From positions 1-64,000 of the forward strand of contig NZ_PYMJ01000019.1 of NCBI RefSeq assembly GCF_003025615.1: a DNA stretch of 64,000 nucleotides, in the 5' to 3' direction. Positions 19,127-27,852 of the stretch are shown piece by piece (within the stretch, counting starts at the first letter, position 1; each line of letters opens with the position of its first letter). This DNA is from Photobacterium frigidiphilum. Its GTDB lineage: Bacteria; Pseudomonadota; Gammaproteobacteria; Enterobacterales; Vibrionaceae. Position numbers and translations under genes: made by a program. The notes beneath the pieces are model-generated. The model worked only from the letters and a program-made list of their open reading frames with translations, ran no database searches and was not told the DNA's origin.

Positions 19127-19975
19127 ATGGCGGTAATGAACTATGCAGCAGATGCTGTAACGGAAAACTATGGTCAGAATGATATTCTGGCTGCACGAAA
19201 TGCATTTTTAAAATACACCTTTGATGAACAAGCGAAATTATTAGTTGTGATGCCAATGACAGAGGCCACTGGTGTGCTCCATGAGTGCCCGCTACGTCAT
19301 GTCCAAAACCTACTTGATCGGTTAGATGAATTGGGTGAAGAAGTGCGTATGCGCCACTTAGCGAGTGGGCTTGGTTTGCTGTGCTCTGAAGCTGAGCCTG
19401 CTGGCCATTATCTGAAAAACAGTGTGATGAGCCATGTACGTGAGCGTATCGGTTGGATTGTGGGGTTGGCTTTACTCGGTATTGTTTCCGGTTTAATTAT
19501 CTCTCATTATGAAGATACATTAAGCCAGTTAGTATTACTCGCCATCTATATGCCCGTTATTGCGGCTGCTGGTGGTAATACTGGCTCGCAAGCAGCAACC
19601 CTGGTGGTAAGGGCGCTCGCGATGGAAGAGATACGGTGTAAAGACTGGCTACTCGTATTGTGGAAAGAATTTCGCGTATCAATCATCATGGCTAGCGTAT
19701 TAGCCGCGGTGATTATGGGGCGTGTGATGATGTTCAGCGATAGCAGCTCGTTGCCTGCAGGTATGAACCTAGAAGATATAGCAATGGCAATTGGCATGGC
19801 AATCTCGCTTCAGGTTGTATTATCAACGAGTGTCGGTGGTGTACTGCCAATGGTGGCACGGGCATGCCGGTTAGATCCTGCTGTATTGGTTAGCCCTGTA
19901 TTGGCCTCTGTGGTCGACATCACCGGTATGATGATTTACTTTACCACCGTCAATTGGATGCTTGGATTATCGTAG
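19127..19975 (+). CDS. MgtE-like magnesium transporter lacking CBS domains
   Basis: Inner-membrane divalent cation transporter of the MgtE (SLC41) family. The 282 residues comprise an N-terminal helical part of about 95 residues that resembles the MgtE_N repeat fold (DEQAKLLVVMPMTEATGVLHE), joined directly to the MgtE membrane domain: about five helices from residue 104, the signature PVIAAAGGNTGSQAATLVVR (143-162), and LDPAVLVSPVLASVVDITG with the conserved membrane Asp (264). The CBS pair that gates classical MgtE is absent. The ATG at 19127 is chosen because GGGAG lies eight bases upstream. Mg2+ is the likeliest substrate; Co2+ or other ions are possible. Confidence 0.85.
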   Translation: MAVMNYAADAVTENYGQNDILAARNAFLKYTFDEQAKLLVVMPMTEATGVLHECPLRHVQNLLDRLDELGEEVRMRHLASGLGLLCSEAEPAGHYLKNSVMSHVRERIGWIVGLALLGIVSGLIISHYEDTLSQLVLLAIYMPVIAAAGGNTGSQAATLVVRALAMEEIRCKDWLLVLWKEFRVSIIMASVLAAVIMGRVMMFSDSSSLPAGMNLEDIAMAIGMAISLQVVLSTSVGGVLPMVARACRLDPAVLVSPVLASVVDITGMMIYFTTVNWMLGLS

Positions 19976-19997
19976 CATTAAGCTAGAAATCATAACG

Positions 19998-20038
19998 AAA
20001 GCCCTAACGTATTTGATACGTTAGGGCTTTGTTGTTTT
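19998..20038. terminator. terminator between the MgtE-like gene and dacB
   Basis: AAAGCCCTAACGTA-TTTGA-TACGTTAGGGCTTT: a perfect 14-bp stem followed by GTTGTTTT. It lies between two converging genes. Confidence 0.88.
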
Positions 20039-20063
20039 AAACCGCAGGTTTATCTAAGTTCTC

Positions 20064-21470
20064 TTAATATTCGTTATAAATACTTAGATATAAGGCTTTT
20101 TCAAATTCAGTGATGGGTGGCGTGGTAGGTTTATCATTCGTCGAATTGTCTGGCGGAAAATAGTTATTTACCAATTGGACAAACAACAGTGCTTTACCTG
20201 ATTGGGTCTTAATCATTCCTGCTAGATTGTAACTGCCATATAACGATCCACTTTTGGCGACTATATTGCCCTTCAGTGGCGCTTGGCGAAGACTTTGTCG
20301 GTAAAGTAACGTGCCACTTTCTCCTGATACTGGCATATTTTTCAGTAAACCCAGTGAAGGGTTGTTATAGAGGTGAGTGATCACTTGCATCAGTGAGCTT
20401 GCTTTTATGCGGTTATTACGCGATAAGCCTGAACCATCGACCATTACAGTATCGGTTAAGTCGATATTGGTTTGTTCCTGTAAAATGGCTTTGATTGCTG
20501 CCACGCCATTGTTGAATGTGCCTGCTTGTTTAAAGTATTCACGCCCTAATGTTTTGGTTAAGTTATCAGCGATTAAGTTGTCTGATTTCTTCAGCATAAT
20601 ATCGATCAGTTCCGACAGCGGTGCCGATTGATGACGTGCAATGCGTTTACCTTTTATATTGTCATTTCGTAGAATTTTGCCTTTTAGCTGGATCCCCGTA
20701 CGTTTTAATTCCTGCTGAATCACTGCAGCGGTATAGGCTTCGGTATTTTGCACGGCAAAGTTTAACGGCAGTGGTTTCTTACTTTGTGGTAAACAGCCAC
20801 TTAGCTGATAGTTGTTACTCAGATTTGCAACTAATTCTAATTCGCAGTGTTGTTGTTTTTGTTGTTCTTTTGTCACGATAAGCGCATTCGTTGTCGCTTT
20901 AATCGGCTGGTGACTGGGAATGTTAATACGCGTTTTCTGACCGATCGCTTTATTACTGTATAAAGCGCCTTGTACACAGTTGTGTTCAAGTGTAATGCTG
21001 CTTGATGGCGCACTGTAGCAAACGCCTAAAATATCCCATGGCCAGCCAGCTGCGCGCTCATAACCGGAGAAAGCATTGCCGTTTAGGTATAGGTTACCTT
21101 TGATCGTTGAAAGGTTATTTTTTTTCAGTGTTTTCAATAGCGAGGCGAGTTCAGTACGGGATAGTGTTGGATCGCCAGTAAAGCGAAGAACCACATCGTT
21201 AGTACTCACTTCAAGATCGGTATTAAAGCGGTAGTTGTCATCAAGATAGAGCTTAGCGGCAAGCGCTGTGATCACTTTTTGTGTGCTCGCTGGGGCTTGT
21301 AATTGCTCTGTACGCTGAGAATAAAGCACCTGATTGGTTGCAGGGTCAACGATCATTAACGCTAAATCGTGCCCGTTAGGCAGTTTATTGATGGCGGCTT
21401 GGGGATTGAACGCAGCCAGTGAAGGCAGACTCATAACGAGCAGTGACAGTGATAAGATTTGTTTAAACAT
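20064..21470 (-). CDS. dacB: D-alanyl-D-alanine carboxypeptidase/endopeptidase (PBP4)
   Basis: Periplasmic class C penicillin-binding protein (peptidase S13) that trims and opens peptidoglycan crosslinks. From the ATG at 21470 the 468 residues begin with a signal peptide (MFKQILSLSLLVMSLPSLAA). The catalytic SxxK is in APASTQKVITAL (Ser62), SxN is in KKSDNLIADN, and KTG is represented by KSG in VAKSGSLYG. The long insert between SxxK and SxN is typical of PBP4. A TTG-initiated extension of four residues (MCIL) is rejected. Confidence 0.93.
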   Translation of the reverse strand: MFKQILSLSLLVMSLPSLAAFNPQAAINKLPNGHDLALMIVDPATNQVLYSQRTEQLQAPASTQKVITALAAKLYLDDNYRFNTDLEVSTNDVVLRFTGDPTLSRTELASLLKTLKKNNLSTIKGNLYLNGNAFSGYERAAGWPWDILGVCYSAPSSSITLEHNCVQGALYSNKAIGQKTRINIPSHQPIKATTNALIVTKEQQKQQHCELELVANLSNNYQLSGCLPQSKKPLPLNFAVQNTEAYTAAVIQQELKRTGIQLKGKILRNDNIKGKRIARHQSAPLSELIDIMLKKSDNLIADNLTKTLGREYFKQAGTFNNGVAAIKAILQEQTNIDLTDTVMVDGSGLSRNNRIKASSLMQVITHLYNNPSLGLLKNMPVSGESGTLLYRQSLRQAPLKGNIVAKSGSLYGSYNLAGMIKTQSGKALLFVQLVNNYFPPDNSTNDKPTTPPITEFEKALYLSIYNEY

Positions 21471-21517
21471 GAGTATGCACAATTATCTGAAAAGAATAGT
21501 GCTAATCATATAGTAGA

Positions 21518-21574
21518 TATACCCAAGTTACCTCAAGATACAGGAAACGAACATCTTGAGGTAGCTTGGGTATA
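21518..21574. repeat. dispersed palindromic repeat, 22-bp arms
   Basis: TATACCCAAGTTACCTCAAG starts an arm of 22 bases that recurs as its reverse complement with one mismatch, ending in AGCTTGGGTATA; a 13-base spacer separates them. A degenerate copy of the right arm appears at 48641-48664, so this is a family of intergenic repeats and not a local accident. It lies between the dacB start and the porin terminator. It could fold in RNA or be a small non-autonomous element. Confidence 0.8.
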
Positions 21575-21580
21575 AACATA

Positions 21581-21615
21581 AAAAAACGCAGATCTTACGA
21601 TCTGCGTTTTTAAAA
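21581..21615. terminator. terminator of the ompU gene
   Basis: AAAAAACGCAGATC-TTAC-GATCTGCGTTTTTA: perfect 9-bp stem with A-run and T-run on either side, ending the minus-strand porin transcript about 40 bases after its stop and able to act in both directions. Confidence 0.92.
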
Positions 21616-21649
21616 GTATCAGCGTTAAGCTTAACTAATCCAAGTGGGA

Positions 21650-22657
21650 TTAGAAGTCGTAACGTGCACCAAGAACGAACTCATCTGAAGCTTGTGCTTT
21701 AGTAGTTGAGCTATTAGCATCAAGTAGGTTGAACTTGTAAGATGCGTAAGTACGGAAGTTCTTGTTGAAGTAGTAAGTACCGTCAATAGCGATAGAATCT
21801 CTAAGGTCAGATGCATCGCCTGACGCGTTAGAATCTTCTAGGAAGTTGTAAGTAGTAATGAATACTGCTTTACCGTATGTGTAAGCTGCTGCGAATTCGT
21901 AACCAGTAGATTCATCGATTAGATCGTTGTTAACTACAGTGTTACGTGAATCTTGGTAAAGACCAGAGAAGTAGAAATCGCTGATTGTGTAAGAGATAGC
22001 ACCGAATGCTTGCTTACCAGTTTTGTCTTGACCATCTTGACCGTCTTGCTCGCCGTAGCCAGCACCAAAGCCTAGACCCATGTCCATAGCGTACATTGCT
22101 GCAGCAGAGTAACCTTCAGTGTCTTCGCTACCGCCAAATACGTAGTTCGCTTTAACTGTTAGGTTGTCGCCATTAAGGTCGAAAGAACCCACGTAGCTAA
22201 GGTTGTTGTCTGTACGGTCAGCAGCAGCAAGTTTGTTACCCGCTTCGTTACCGTGGTATGCCATGATATCTGTAAAGTCAGTGATCATGCCTAGAGAACC
22301 GTCAGCTTTACCGTATACTAGCTGACCGTATTGGCTGCCAACACCAGCGTATGCATAACGTGTTTCGTCGTTGTCGCTGTCAGCGCTGCTGAATTCTTTT
22401 TCAAAGAAACCAACACCGTAGAAATCTTCAGTGATGTCTGTTTTACCAGCAACGTTAATACGTACGCGGCTCTTATCAGACACTTCGCTGCTTGTTTTGT
22501 TGCTGTTGTCTTTTTCTACGTCAGCTAGTACTGCACGCGCTTCAAAACGACCGCCAACTGCTAGGCTAGATGTTTCGTCTGAGTAAACTTCTGCTGCTGT
22601 TGCTACAGAAGAGATAGATGCTGCTGCTACTGCTAAAGCAATCAGTTTCTTGTTCAT
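21650..22657 (-). CDS. ompU: OmpU-type general porin
   Basis: Trimeric outer-membrane beta-barrel of the gram-negative porin family for passive uptake of small hydrophilic solutes. The 335-residue precursor has a signal peptide (MNKKLIALAVAAASISSVATA, cleavage before AEVYS), alternating beta-strand sequence throughout, and a C-terminal phenylalanine (FVLGARYDF), the BAM recognition signal. AAAGGA lies about eight bases before the ATG. A loop carries the small repeat GQDGQDGQD. It lies between dacB and greA, the position of ompU in Vibrio cholerae. In Photobacterium profundum ToxR-controlled porins are named OmpL and OmpH, so the local name could differ. Confidence 0.85.
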   Translation of the reverse strand: MNKKLIALAVAAASISSVATAAEVYSDETSSLAVGGRFEARAVLADVEKDNSNKTSSEVSDKSRVRINVAGKTDITEDFYGVGFFEKEFSSADSDNDETRYAYAGVGSQYGQLVYGKADGSLGMITDFTDIMAYHGNEAGNKLAAADRTDNNLSYVGSFDLNGDNLTVKANYVFGGSEDTEGYSAAAMYAMDMGLGFGAGYGEQDGQDGQDKTGKQAFGAISYTISDFYFSGLYQDSRNTVVNNDLIDESTGYEFAAAYTYGKAVFITTYNFLEDSNASGDASDLRDSIAIDGTYYFNKNFRTYASYKFNLLDANSSTTKAQASDEFVLGARYDF

Positions 22658-23069
22658 TGCCGAATCCTTTTTAAAATTATTTTATTTATGTACATTTAAG
22701 TTCCAAATGCATGGCGTTCTTTTTACTTGTCTATTTTGTTTTTTGTTAGTAAAAAAAACTGAAAAATACTACATGGGGATAATCTGAGAGCTATATTTGT
22801 ATTTATCCTTTTATTTATCAGTGTTTTATTTAATTGTAAAAAAGTTCGATGCTGTCGTGTTGATTTAGTTGTATTTAGAGTTTTGTTGATATCTTTTCTG
22901 ATGTTTAAATCGTTACTGTTGATTAAATTGTGAGGTTTAACACATCTTTATGCTGCTTGGTTGTGTTACAGGCTGACTTTTGTAAGAGTTCAGTAATAAT
23001 GACTTTCGAAGGTGATCTCTTTGCCATCTTTGTTTAAAATGACAGTAACCCTTTAAACCCTGCTGGTTC
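22658..23069. other. AT-rich divergent control region between ompU and greA
   Basis: No gene is visible here. On the minus strand, TTGGAA, 16 bases, TAAAAT lies about 20-45 bases before the ompU start and is a plausible promoter. Upstream are long T- and A-runs (for example seven A near 22750) of the kind ToxR and H-NS bind. No single binding site is clear enough to call. Confidence 0.4.
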
Positions 23070-23094
23070 AGCCAATGCTGGTCTGGCTTTTTTT
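23069..23094 (+). terminator. possible attenuator in the greA leader
   Basis: AGCCA...TGGCT (a 5-bp stem with a nine-base loop) followed by seven T, about 50 bases before the greA start. E. coli greA also has a terminator in its leader that yields the small RNA GraL. The stem here is short, and the competing hairpin CAGC-CAAT-GCTG overlaps it, so the function is uncertain. Confidence 0.45.
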
Positions 23095-23142
23095 ACCCTA
23101 AGAGTAACGAGCGTCTTGGGGTGCACTGAGGTAGTAATATTT

Positions 23143-23616
23143 ATGGAAAAGGTTCCAATGACTGTGCGTGGTGAACAAACCCTACGTGAAGAACTGGAGA
23201 TACTGTTAAAGCGTCGCCCTATTATTTCAAAGGCGATTGGTGAAGCTCGTGAATTGGGTGACTTAAAAGAGAATGCTGAGTATCACGCAGCGCGAGAGGA
23301 ACAAGGTATTTGTGAAGCACAGATTCGAGATATCGAATATAAGCTTTCTGTATCTCAGGTTATTGATGTCACTAAAATGGAAAATACCGGCAAAGTGATT
23401 TTTGGTACGACTGTTAAGCTTATTGATATTAATACTGATGATGAACTGACGTATTGTATTGTTGGTGATGACGAAGCAGATATTAAGAAAAACCTGATTT
23501 CCGTTAACTCGCCGATTGCTCGTGGGTTAATCGGTAAGCTTGAAGGTGATGAAGTGTCTATTCATACACCGGGTGGCGTTAAAGAATTTGAAATCGAGCA
23601 AGTTCAATATCTTTGA
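23143..23616 (+). CDS. greA: transcription elongation factor GreA
   Basis: Rescues backtracked RNA polymerase by stimulating cleavage of the nascent RNA through the secondary channel. The 157 residues contain the N-terminal coiled coil with the acidic tip ([20 protein letters not shown]) and the C-terminal FKBP-like domain ([30 protein letters not shown]). The ATG at 23143 with GAGG upstream gives [12 protein letters not shown], aligned with E. coli MQAIPMTLRG. The gene stands alone behind its leader. Confidence 0.95.
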   Translation: MEKVPMTVRGEQTLREELEILLKRRPIISKAIGEARELGDLKENAEYHAAREEQGICEAQIRDIEYKLSVSQVIDVTKMENTGKVIFGTTVKLIDINTDDELTYCIVGDDEADIKKNLISVNSPIARGLIGKLEGDEVSIHTPGGVKEFEIEQVQYL

Positions 23617-23724
23617 TTGATAGCGGTTTGAGCAATAAAGCGGTAATGAAATTTAACTGTTAGCAAATGTTACATTTGAACGGTTATTTTTAGCGTAGAT
23701 GTTACAATTTCATAATGAGTGGAT

Positions 23725-23756
23725 GTAAAAAAGGCCGCATTGGCGGCCTTTTTTAT
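23725..23756. terminator. bidirectional terminator between greA and yhbY
   Basis: AAAAAAGGCCGC-ATTG-GCGGCCTTTTTT, flanked by A and T runs. Its right flank overlaps the yhbY stop codon, so the yhbY transcript ends almost immediately after its coding sequence. Confidence 0.92.
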
Positions 23757-24049
23757 TTGCGAGGAAGTTCGATTTTTCGTTCTTCCGTTTGACGGTAAAG
23801 AACGAGTGTTTTACCTATTAGTTGAACTTTGTCCGCTTTCGTTTCGCGAATGATTGCATCAACAATCAATATTTTGGTTTCGCGGTCTTCAGTAGCAACC
23901 TTGATTTTGATTAGCTCATGGTGATTAAGCGCAATTTCGATTTCAGCGATTACTGCTTCAGTTAAACCGTTTGAGCCCATAAGAACAACAGGTTTTAGAT
24001 TATGAGCAAGGCCTTTAAGGTGTTGCTTCTGTTTGGTGCTTAGATTCAT
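23753..24049 (-). CDS. yhbY: ribosome assembly RNA-binding protein YhbY
   Basis: CRM-domain RNA-binding protein associated with pre-50S particles. The 98 residues begin MNLSTKQKQHLKGLAHNLKP and contain the CRM motif GSNGLTEAVIAEIE with the GxxG loop, plus GKTLVLYRQ near the end. An upstream TTG-initiated extension of 17 residues is not conserved and is rejected. It diverges from rlmE, as in E. coli. Confidence 0.92.
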   Translation of the reverse strand: MNLSTKQKQHLKGLAHNLKPVVLMGSNGLTEAVIAEIEIALNHHELIKIKVATEDRETKILIVDAIIRETKADKVQLIGKTLVLYRQTEERKIELPRK

Positions 24050-24187
24050 GATGACTCTATTTTGTGAATTAGGGTTGAAAACACGACATTCTAACGCCAT
24101 CTAGACTAGAAGACTAATTTGTTTAGTATACGCAGAACATTTTCAACGCAGTATACTGGATAAATACATCAACTCATTAGGTTTAGT

Positions 24188-24817
24188 ATGAGTAGAAATA
24201 AACAATCGGCCAGCTCTGGTCGTTGGCTAAAAGAACATTTTGATGATAAATACGTCCAAGAGGCACAAAAAAGGGGCTATCGCTCTCGTGCCATCTTTAA
24301 GATTGAAGAGATTCAAAAGAAAGATAAATTATTAAAACCTGGCATGACAGTGGTTGACCTTGGTGCTGCACCTGGCGGTTGGTCACAGTACGCCGCTGAA
24401 GTGGTTGGTGATGAAGGACAAGTTATCGCATGCGATATTTTGTCGATGGATTCATTACCGGGCGTCAGCTTCTTGCAAGGGGATTTTCGCGAAGAAGCGG
24501 TGTTAAGTGCATTGTTAGAACGCATTCAACCAAACATGGTTGATGTCGTCCTTTCAGACATGGCACCAAATATGAGCGGTAACCTTGCTTCAGACCAACC
24601 TAGAGCAATGTATCTTGTTGAACTAGCATTAGATATGTGTCGACAAGTTCTTGCTCCGAATGGCAGCTTCGCTGTTAAAGTTTTCCAAGGTGAAGGCTTT
24701 GATCAGTATTTAGCTGAAATTCGTAACATGTTCAAAGTAGTAAAAATAAGAAAACCGGATTCTTCTCGAGATCGCTCTCGTGAGGTCTATATTGTGGCTA
24801 CAGGTTACAAACTGTAG
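24188..24817 (+). CDS. rlmE: 23S rRNA 2'-O-ribose U2552 methyltransferase
   Basis: SAM-dependent enzyme (FtsJ/RrmJ) that methylates U2552 in the A-loop of the large subunit late in assembly. The catalytic tetrad aligns exactly with E. coli: K38 (SRAIFKIEE), D124 ([12 protein letters not shown]), K164 ([10 protein letters not shown]) and E199 (RSREVYIVA). The SAM site is [13 protein letters not shown]. 209 residues, full length. ftsH starts about 40-50 bases downstream, the classic rlmE-ftsH pair. Confidence 0.96.
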   Translation: MSRNKQSASSGRWLKEHFDDKYVQEAQKRGYRSRAIFKIEEIQKKDKLLKPGMTVVDLGAAPGGWSQYAAEVVGDEGQVIACDILSMDSLPGVSFLQGDFREEAVLSALLERIQPNMVDVVLSDMAPNMSGNLASDQPRAMYLVELALDMCRQVLAPNGSFAVKVFQGEGFDQYLAEIRNMFKVVKIRKPDSSRDRSREVYIVATGYKL

Positions 24818-24866
24818 TACTCTACATTCATCTTTAAGTTATTGCGGGGCTAACACCTTGAGTGAC

Positions 24867-26849
24867 ATGGCAAAAAACTTGATTTTGTGGTTGGTTATCG
24901 CTGTGGTTCTGATGTCTGTCTTTCAGAGCTTCGGTCCTAGTGATAGCGCTGGCCGTCAAGTCGATTATACGACGTTTGTCCGTGAAATCGGTCAGGATCA
25001 GATAAGGGAAGCACGATTCAACGAGCGTGAAATCACCGTATTTAAGCGTGACAACACGCGATACGTCACTTATCTGCCTGTTTTTAACGATCAGAAACTA
25101 CTAGACGATCTTATCAACGCTAATGTGAAAGTGTTGGGTACTCCACCTGAAGAGCCAAGCTTACTTGCTTCAATCTTCATCTCGTGGTTCCCAATGTTAC
25201 TTCTTATTGGTGTTTGGGTTTTCTTCATGCGTCAGATGCAAGGCGGCGGCGGTGGCAAAGGCGCCATGTCGTTCGGCAAATCTAAAGCACGTATGATGAG
25301 TGAAGACCAAATCAAAACAACGTTTGCAGATGTTGCAGGTTGTGATGAAGCAAAAGAAGACGTTAAAGAGCTGGTTGATTATCTACGCGATCCAAGCCGT
25401 TTCCAAAAGCTAGGTGGTAAAATTCCAACAGGTATTTTGTTGGTTGGTCCTCCTGGTACGGGTAAAACGCTGTTGGCAAAAGCAATTGCCGGTGAAGCGA
25501 AAGTACCGTTCTTCACTATTTCCGGTTCTGACTTTGTTGAAATGTTCGTTGGTGTAGGTGCATCTCGTGTACGTGACATGTTCGAACAAGCCAAAAAAGC
25601 AGCGCCTTGTATTATTTTTATCGATGAAATTGATGCTGTAGGTCGTCAACGTGGTGCTGGTGTTGGTGGTGGTCACGATGAACGTGAACAGACATTGAAC
25701 CAAATGCTTGTTGAAATGGATGGTTTTGAAGGCAATGAAGGTGTCATTGTTATTGCTGCGACAAACCGTCCCGATGTATTGGATCCAGCATTACTTCGAC
25801 CGGGTCGTTTCGACCGTCAGGTTGTGGTTGGCTTGCCAGATGTACGTGGTCGTGAACAGATTCTTAAAGTTCACATGCGTAAAGTACCGCTTGAAGGGGA
25901 TGTTGAACCATCTTTGATTGCTCGTGGTACACCTGGGTTCTCTGGTGCTGATTTGGCAAACCTTGTGAACGAAGCGGCGTTGTTCGCAGCTCGCGGTAAC
26001 AAGCGTGTTGTTTCAATGAAAGAGTTCGAATTGGCGAAAGATAAAATCATGATGGGCGCAGAGCGTAAATCAATGGTTATGTCTGAAGACCAAAAAGAAT
26101 CAACGGCATATCACGAAGCGGGTCACGCAATTATTGGTCGCTTGGTACCGGATCACGATCCAGTGTACAAAGTATCAATTATTCCACGTGGTCGTGCGTT
26201 GGGTGTGACAATGTACTTGCCTGAGAAGGATCGTGTTAGTCACTCTCGTGAATTCCTTGAATCTATGCTTTCAAGCCTTTACGGCGGACGTTTAGCTGAA
26301 GAGTTGATCTACGGTGTTGATAAAGTGTCTACTGGCGCTTCTAACGATATCGAACGTGCTACAGATATTGCACGTAAGATGGTTACTCAGTGGGGTTTCT
26401 CTGAAAAGATGGGACCTGTACTTTACTCTGAAGATGAAGGCGAAGTCTTCCTAGGCCGTTCAGTTACCCAGACTAAACATATGTCTGATGATACTGCTCG
26501 TGCTATTGATATGGAAGTTCGTGCTCTTATCGACCGTAACTATGAACGTGCTCGTGAAATTCTGGCTCAAAATATGGATATCATGCATGCAATGAAAGAT
26601 GCATTGATGAAGTATGAGACGATTGATGCTGCTCAAATCGATGATTTGATGGCGCGTAAAACAGAAATTCGTGCACCGAAAGGTTGGGGCGATACTGACG
26701 ATGTAATGAAGTCATCACCAGAGTCAGCACCTGAAGCTAAAGCAGAAGCTAAAGTTGAAACTGAAGAAAAGCCAGTTGCAACTGACAGCGAAGAGCTAAA
26801 GCCAAAAACAGAACAAGCACCAAAAGAAGACGATAAGCCTCAAGCTTAA
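24867..26849 (+). CDS. ftsH: ATP-dependent zinc metalloprotease FtsH
   Basis: Inner-membrane AAA+ protease that degrades LpxC, sigma-32 and misassembled membrane proteins. In order (660 residues): first membrane helix at 5-20, periplasmic domain, second helix at about 103-120, Walker A GPPGTGKT (194-201), Walker B IIFIDEID, the second region of homology, and the zinc site HEAGH. The C-terminal tail is acidic and repetitive ([14 protein letters not shown]). A TTG at 24858 (giving MSD before MAKN) is an equally possible start and has slightly better spacing from GGGG. Confidence 0.95.
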   Translation: MAKNLILWLVIAVVLMSVFQSFGPSDSAGRQVDYTTFVREIGQDQIREARFNEREITVFKRDNTRYVTYLPVFNDQKLLDDLINANVKVLGTPPEEPSLLASIFISWFPMLLLIGVWVFFMRQMQGGGGGKGAMSFGKSKARMMSEDQIKTTFADVAGCDEAKEDVKELVDYLRDPSRFQKLGGKIPTGILLVGPPGTGKTLLAKAIAGEAKVPFFTISGSDFVEMFVGVGASRVRDMFEQAKKAAPCIIFIDEIDAVGRQRGAGVGGGHDEREQTLNQMLVEMDGFEGNEGVIVIAATNRPDVLDPALLRPGRFDRQVVVGLPDVRGREQILKVHMRKVPLEGDVEPSLIARGTPGFSGADLANLVNEAALFAARGNKRVVSMKEFELAKDKIMMGAERKSMVMSEDQKESTAYHEAGHAIIGRLVPDHDPVYKVSIIPRGRALGVTMYLPEKDRVSHSREFLESMLSSLYGGRLAEELIYGVDKVSTGASNDIERATDIARKMVTQWGFSEKMGPVLYSEDEGEVFLGRSVTQTKHMSDDTARAIDMEVRALIDRNYERAREILAQNMDIMHAMKDALMKYETIDAAQIDDLMARKTEIRAPKGWGDTDDVMKSSPESAPEAKAEAKVETEEKPVATDSEELKPKTEQAPKEDDKPQA

Positions 26850-26866
26850 TTGCCTTTCAAATATTA

Positions 26867-26897
26867 AAGCCCCGAACTTGTGTCGGGGTTTTTTTTA
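26867..26897 (+). terminator. terminator after ftsH
   Basis: AAAGCCCCGA-ACTTG-TGTCGGGGTTTTTTTT: CCCCGA pairs with TCGGGG, with an eight-T tail, about 20 bases after the ftsH stop. folP begins only about 27 bases later, so read-through or a hidden promoter must serve it. Confidence 0.88.
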
Positions 26898-26923
26898 TTT
26901 AAATTATCATGGAGTAATGATTC

Positions 26924-27754
26924 GTGATTTTGACAAGCAAAGAAAAAACACTCGATTTGTCTTACCCCCATACGATGGGGATCTTAAATGTTACCCCTGA
27001 TTCATTTTCAGATGGGGGGAAATTCAATCAATTTGATCATGCGCTGCGGCATGTCGAGGCAATGCTAGAGGCTGGAACCAGTATTCTCGATATCGGTGGT
27101 GAATCGACTCGCCCTGGTGCCGCAGATGTTTCAGAAGAGCAAGAGCTTGAACGTGTTGTACCCATTATTGAGGCAATTCGGCAGCGCTTTGATTGTTGGA
27201 TATCAATAGACACGAGTAAAGCGCTTGTGATGACGGAAGCGGTTACTGCAGGTGCTGATTTGATCAATGATGTGCGCGCATTACGTGAAGAGGGGGCATT
27301 AAAGGCTGCAGCAAAAGCCAATGTTCCGATTTGCTTAATGCATATGCAAGGCCAGCCACGTACAATGCAGGCTCAACCACATTATGATGATTTATTCACA
27401 GGTGTGAGTGAATTTCTTGTTGAAAGAGTGGCGGCATGTGAAAAAGCAGGCATTGCCCGTGAACAGTTGTTATTGGATCCAGGGTACGGTTTTGGTAAAA
27501 CCTTGGAGCATAATTATCAATTGCTGGCACATTTAGATAAATTTCATCAATTTGGACTCCCTCTTTTAGTGGGGATGTCTCGAAAATCAATGATTTCAAA
27601 GTTGTTGAATAAACAGCCAAGTGAGTGCCTTGTCGGCAGCTTAGCATGTGCAACAATTGCAGCAATGAAAGGCGCGCAAATAATTCGCGTTCATGATGCA
27701 CAAGAAACTGTCGATGTGCTAAAAGTGTGTCGTATGACGCTGGCACAAGAATAA
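26924..27754 (+). CDS. folP: dihydropteroate synthase
   Basis: Joins p-aminobenzoate to dihydropterin pyrophosphate in folate synthesis; the sulfonamide target. The 276 residues form a TIM barrel with the loop motifs ILNVTPDSFSDGG, DIGGESTRPGA, LINDVRAL, LLDPGYGFGK and GMSRKS. The start is a GTG with GGAG nine bases before it; no ATG is available near the conserved N-terminus. Followed by glmM, the conserved ftsH-folP-glmM order. Confidence 0.95.
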   Translation: MILTSKEKTLDLSYPHTMGILNVTPDSFSDGGKFNQFDHALRHVEAMLEAGTSILDIGGESTRPGAADVSEEQELERVVPIIEAIRQRFDCWISIDTSKALVMTEAVTAGADLINDVRALREEGALKAAAKANVPICLMHMQGQPRTMQAQPHYDDLFTGVSEFLVERVAACEKAGIAREQLLLDPGYGFGKTLEHNYQLLAHLDKFHQFGLPLLVGMSRKSMISKLLNKQPSECLVGSLACATIAAMKGAQIIRVHDAQETVDVLKVCRMTLAQE

Positions 27755-27852
27755 AATCAAGCGTGATTTCAATGTGATAACGTTGTTTTTTTAAACGCTG
27801 ATATTTATAGAATCACGTTAAAAAATAAAAGAAATTGCTAGGAGCATATATA

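Noticed and set aside
21650-21816. Short frames antisense to or out of phase with ompU and other large genes
   Set aside because: Shadows of strongly biased coding sequence; none has a ribosome site or domain.
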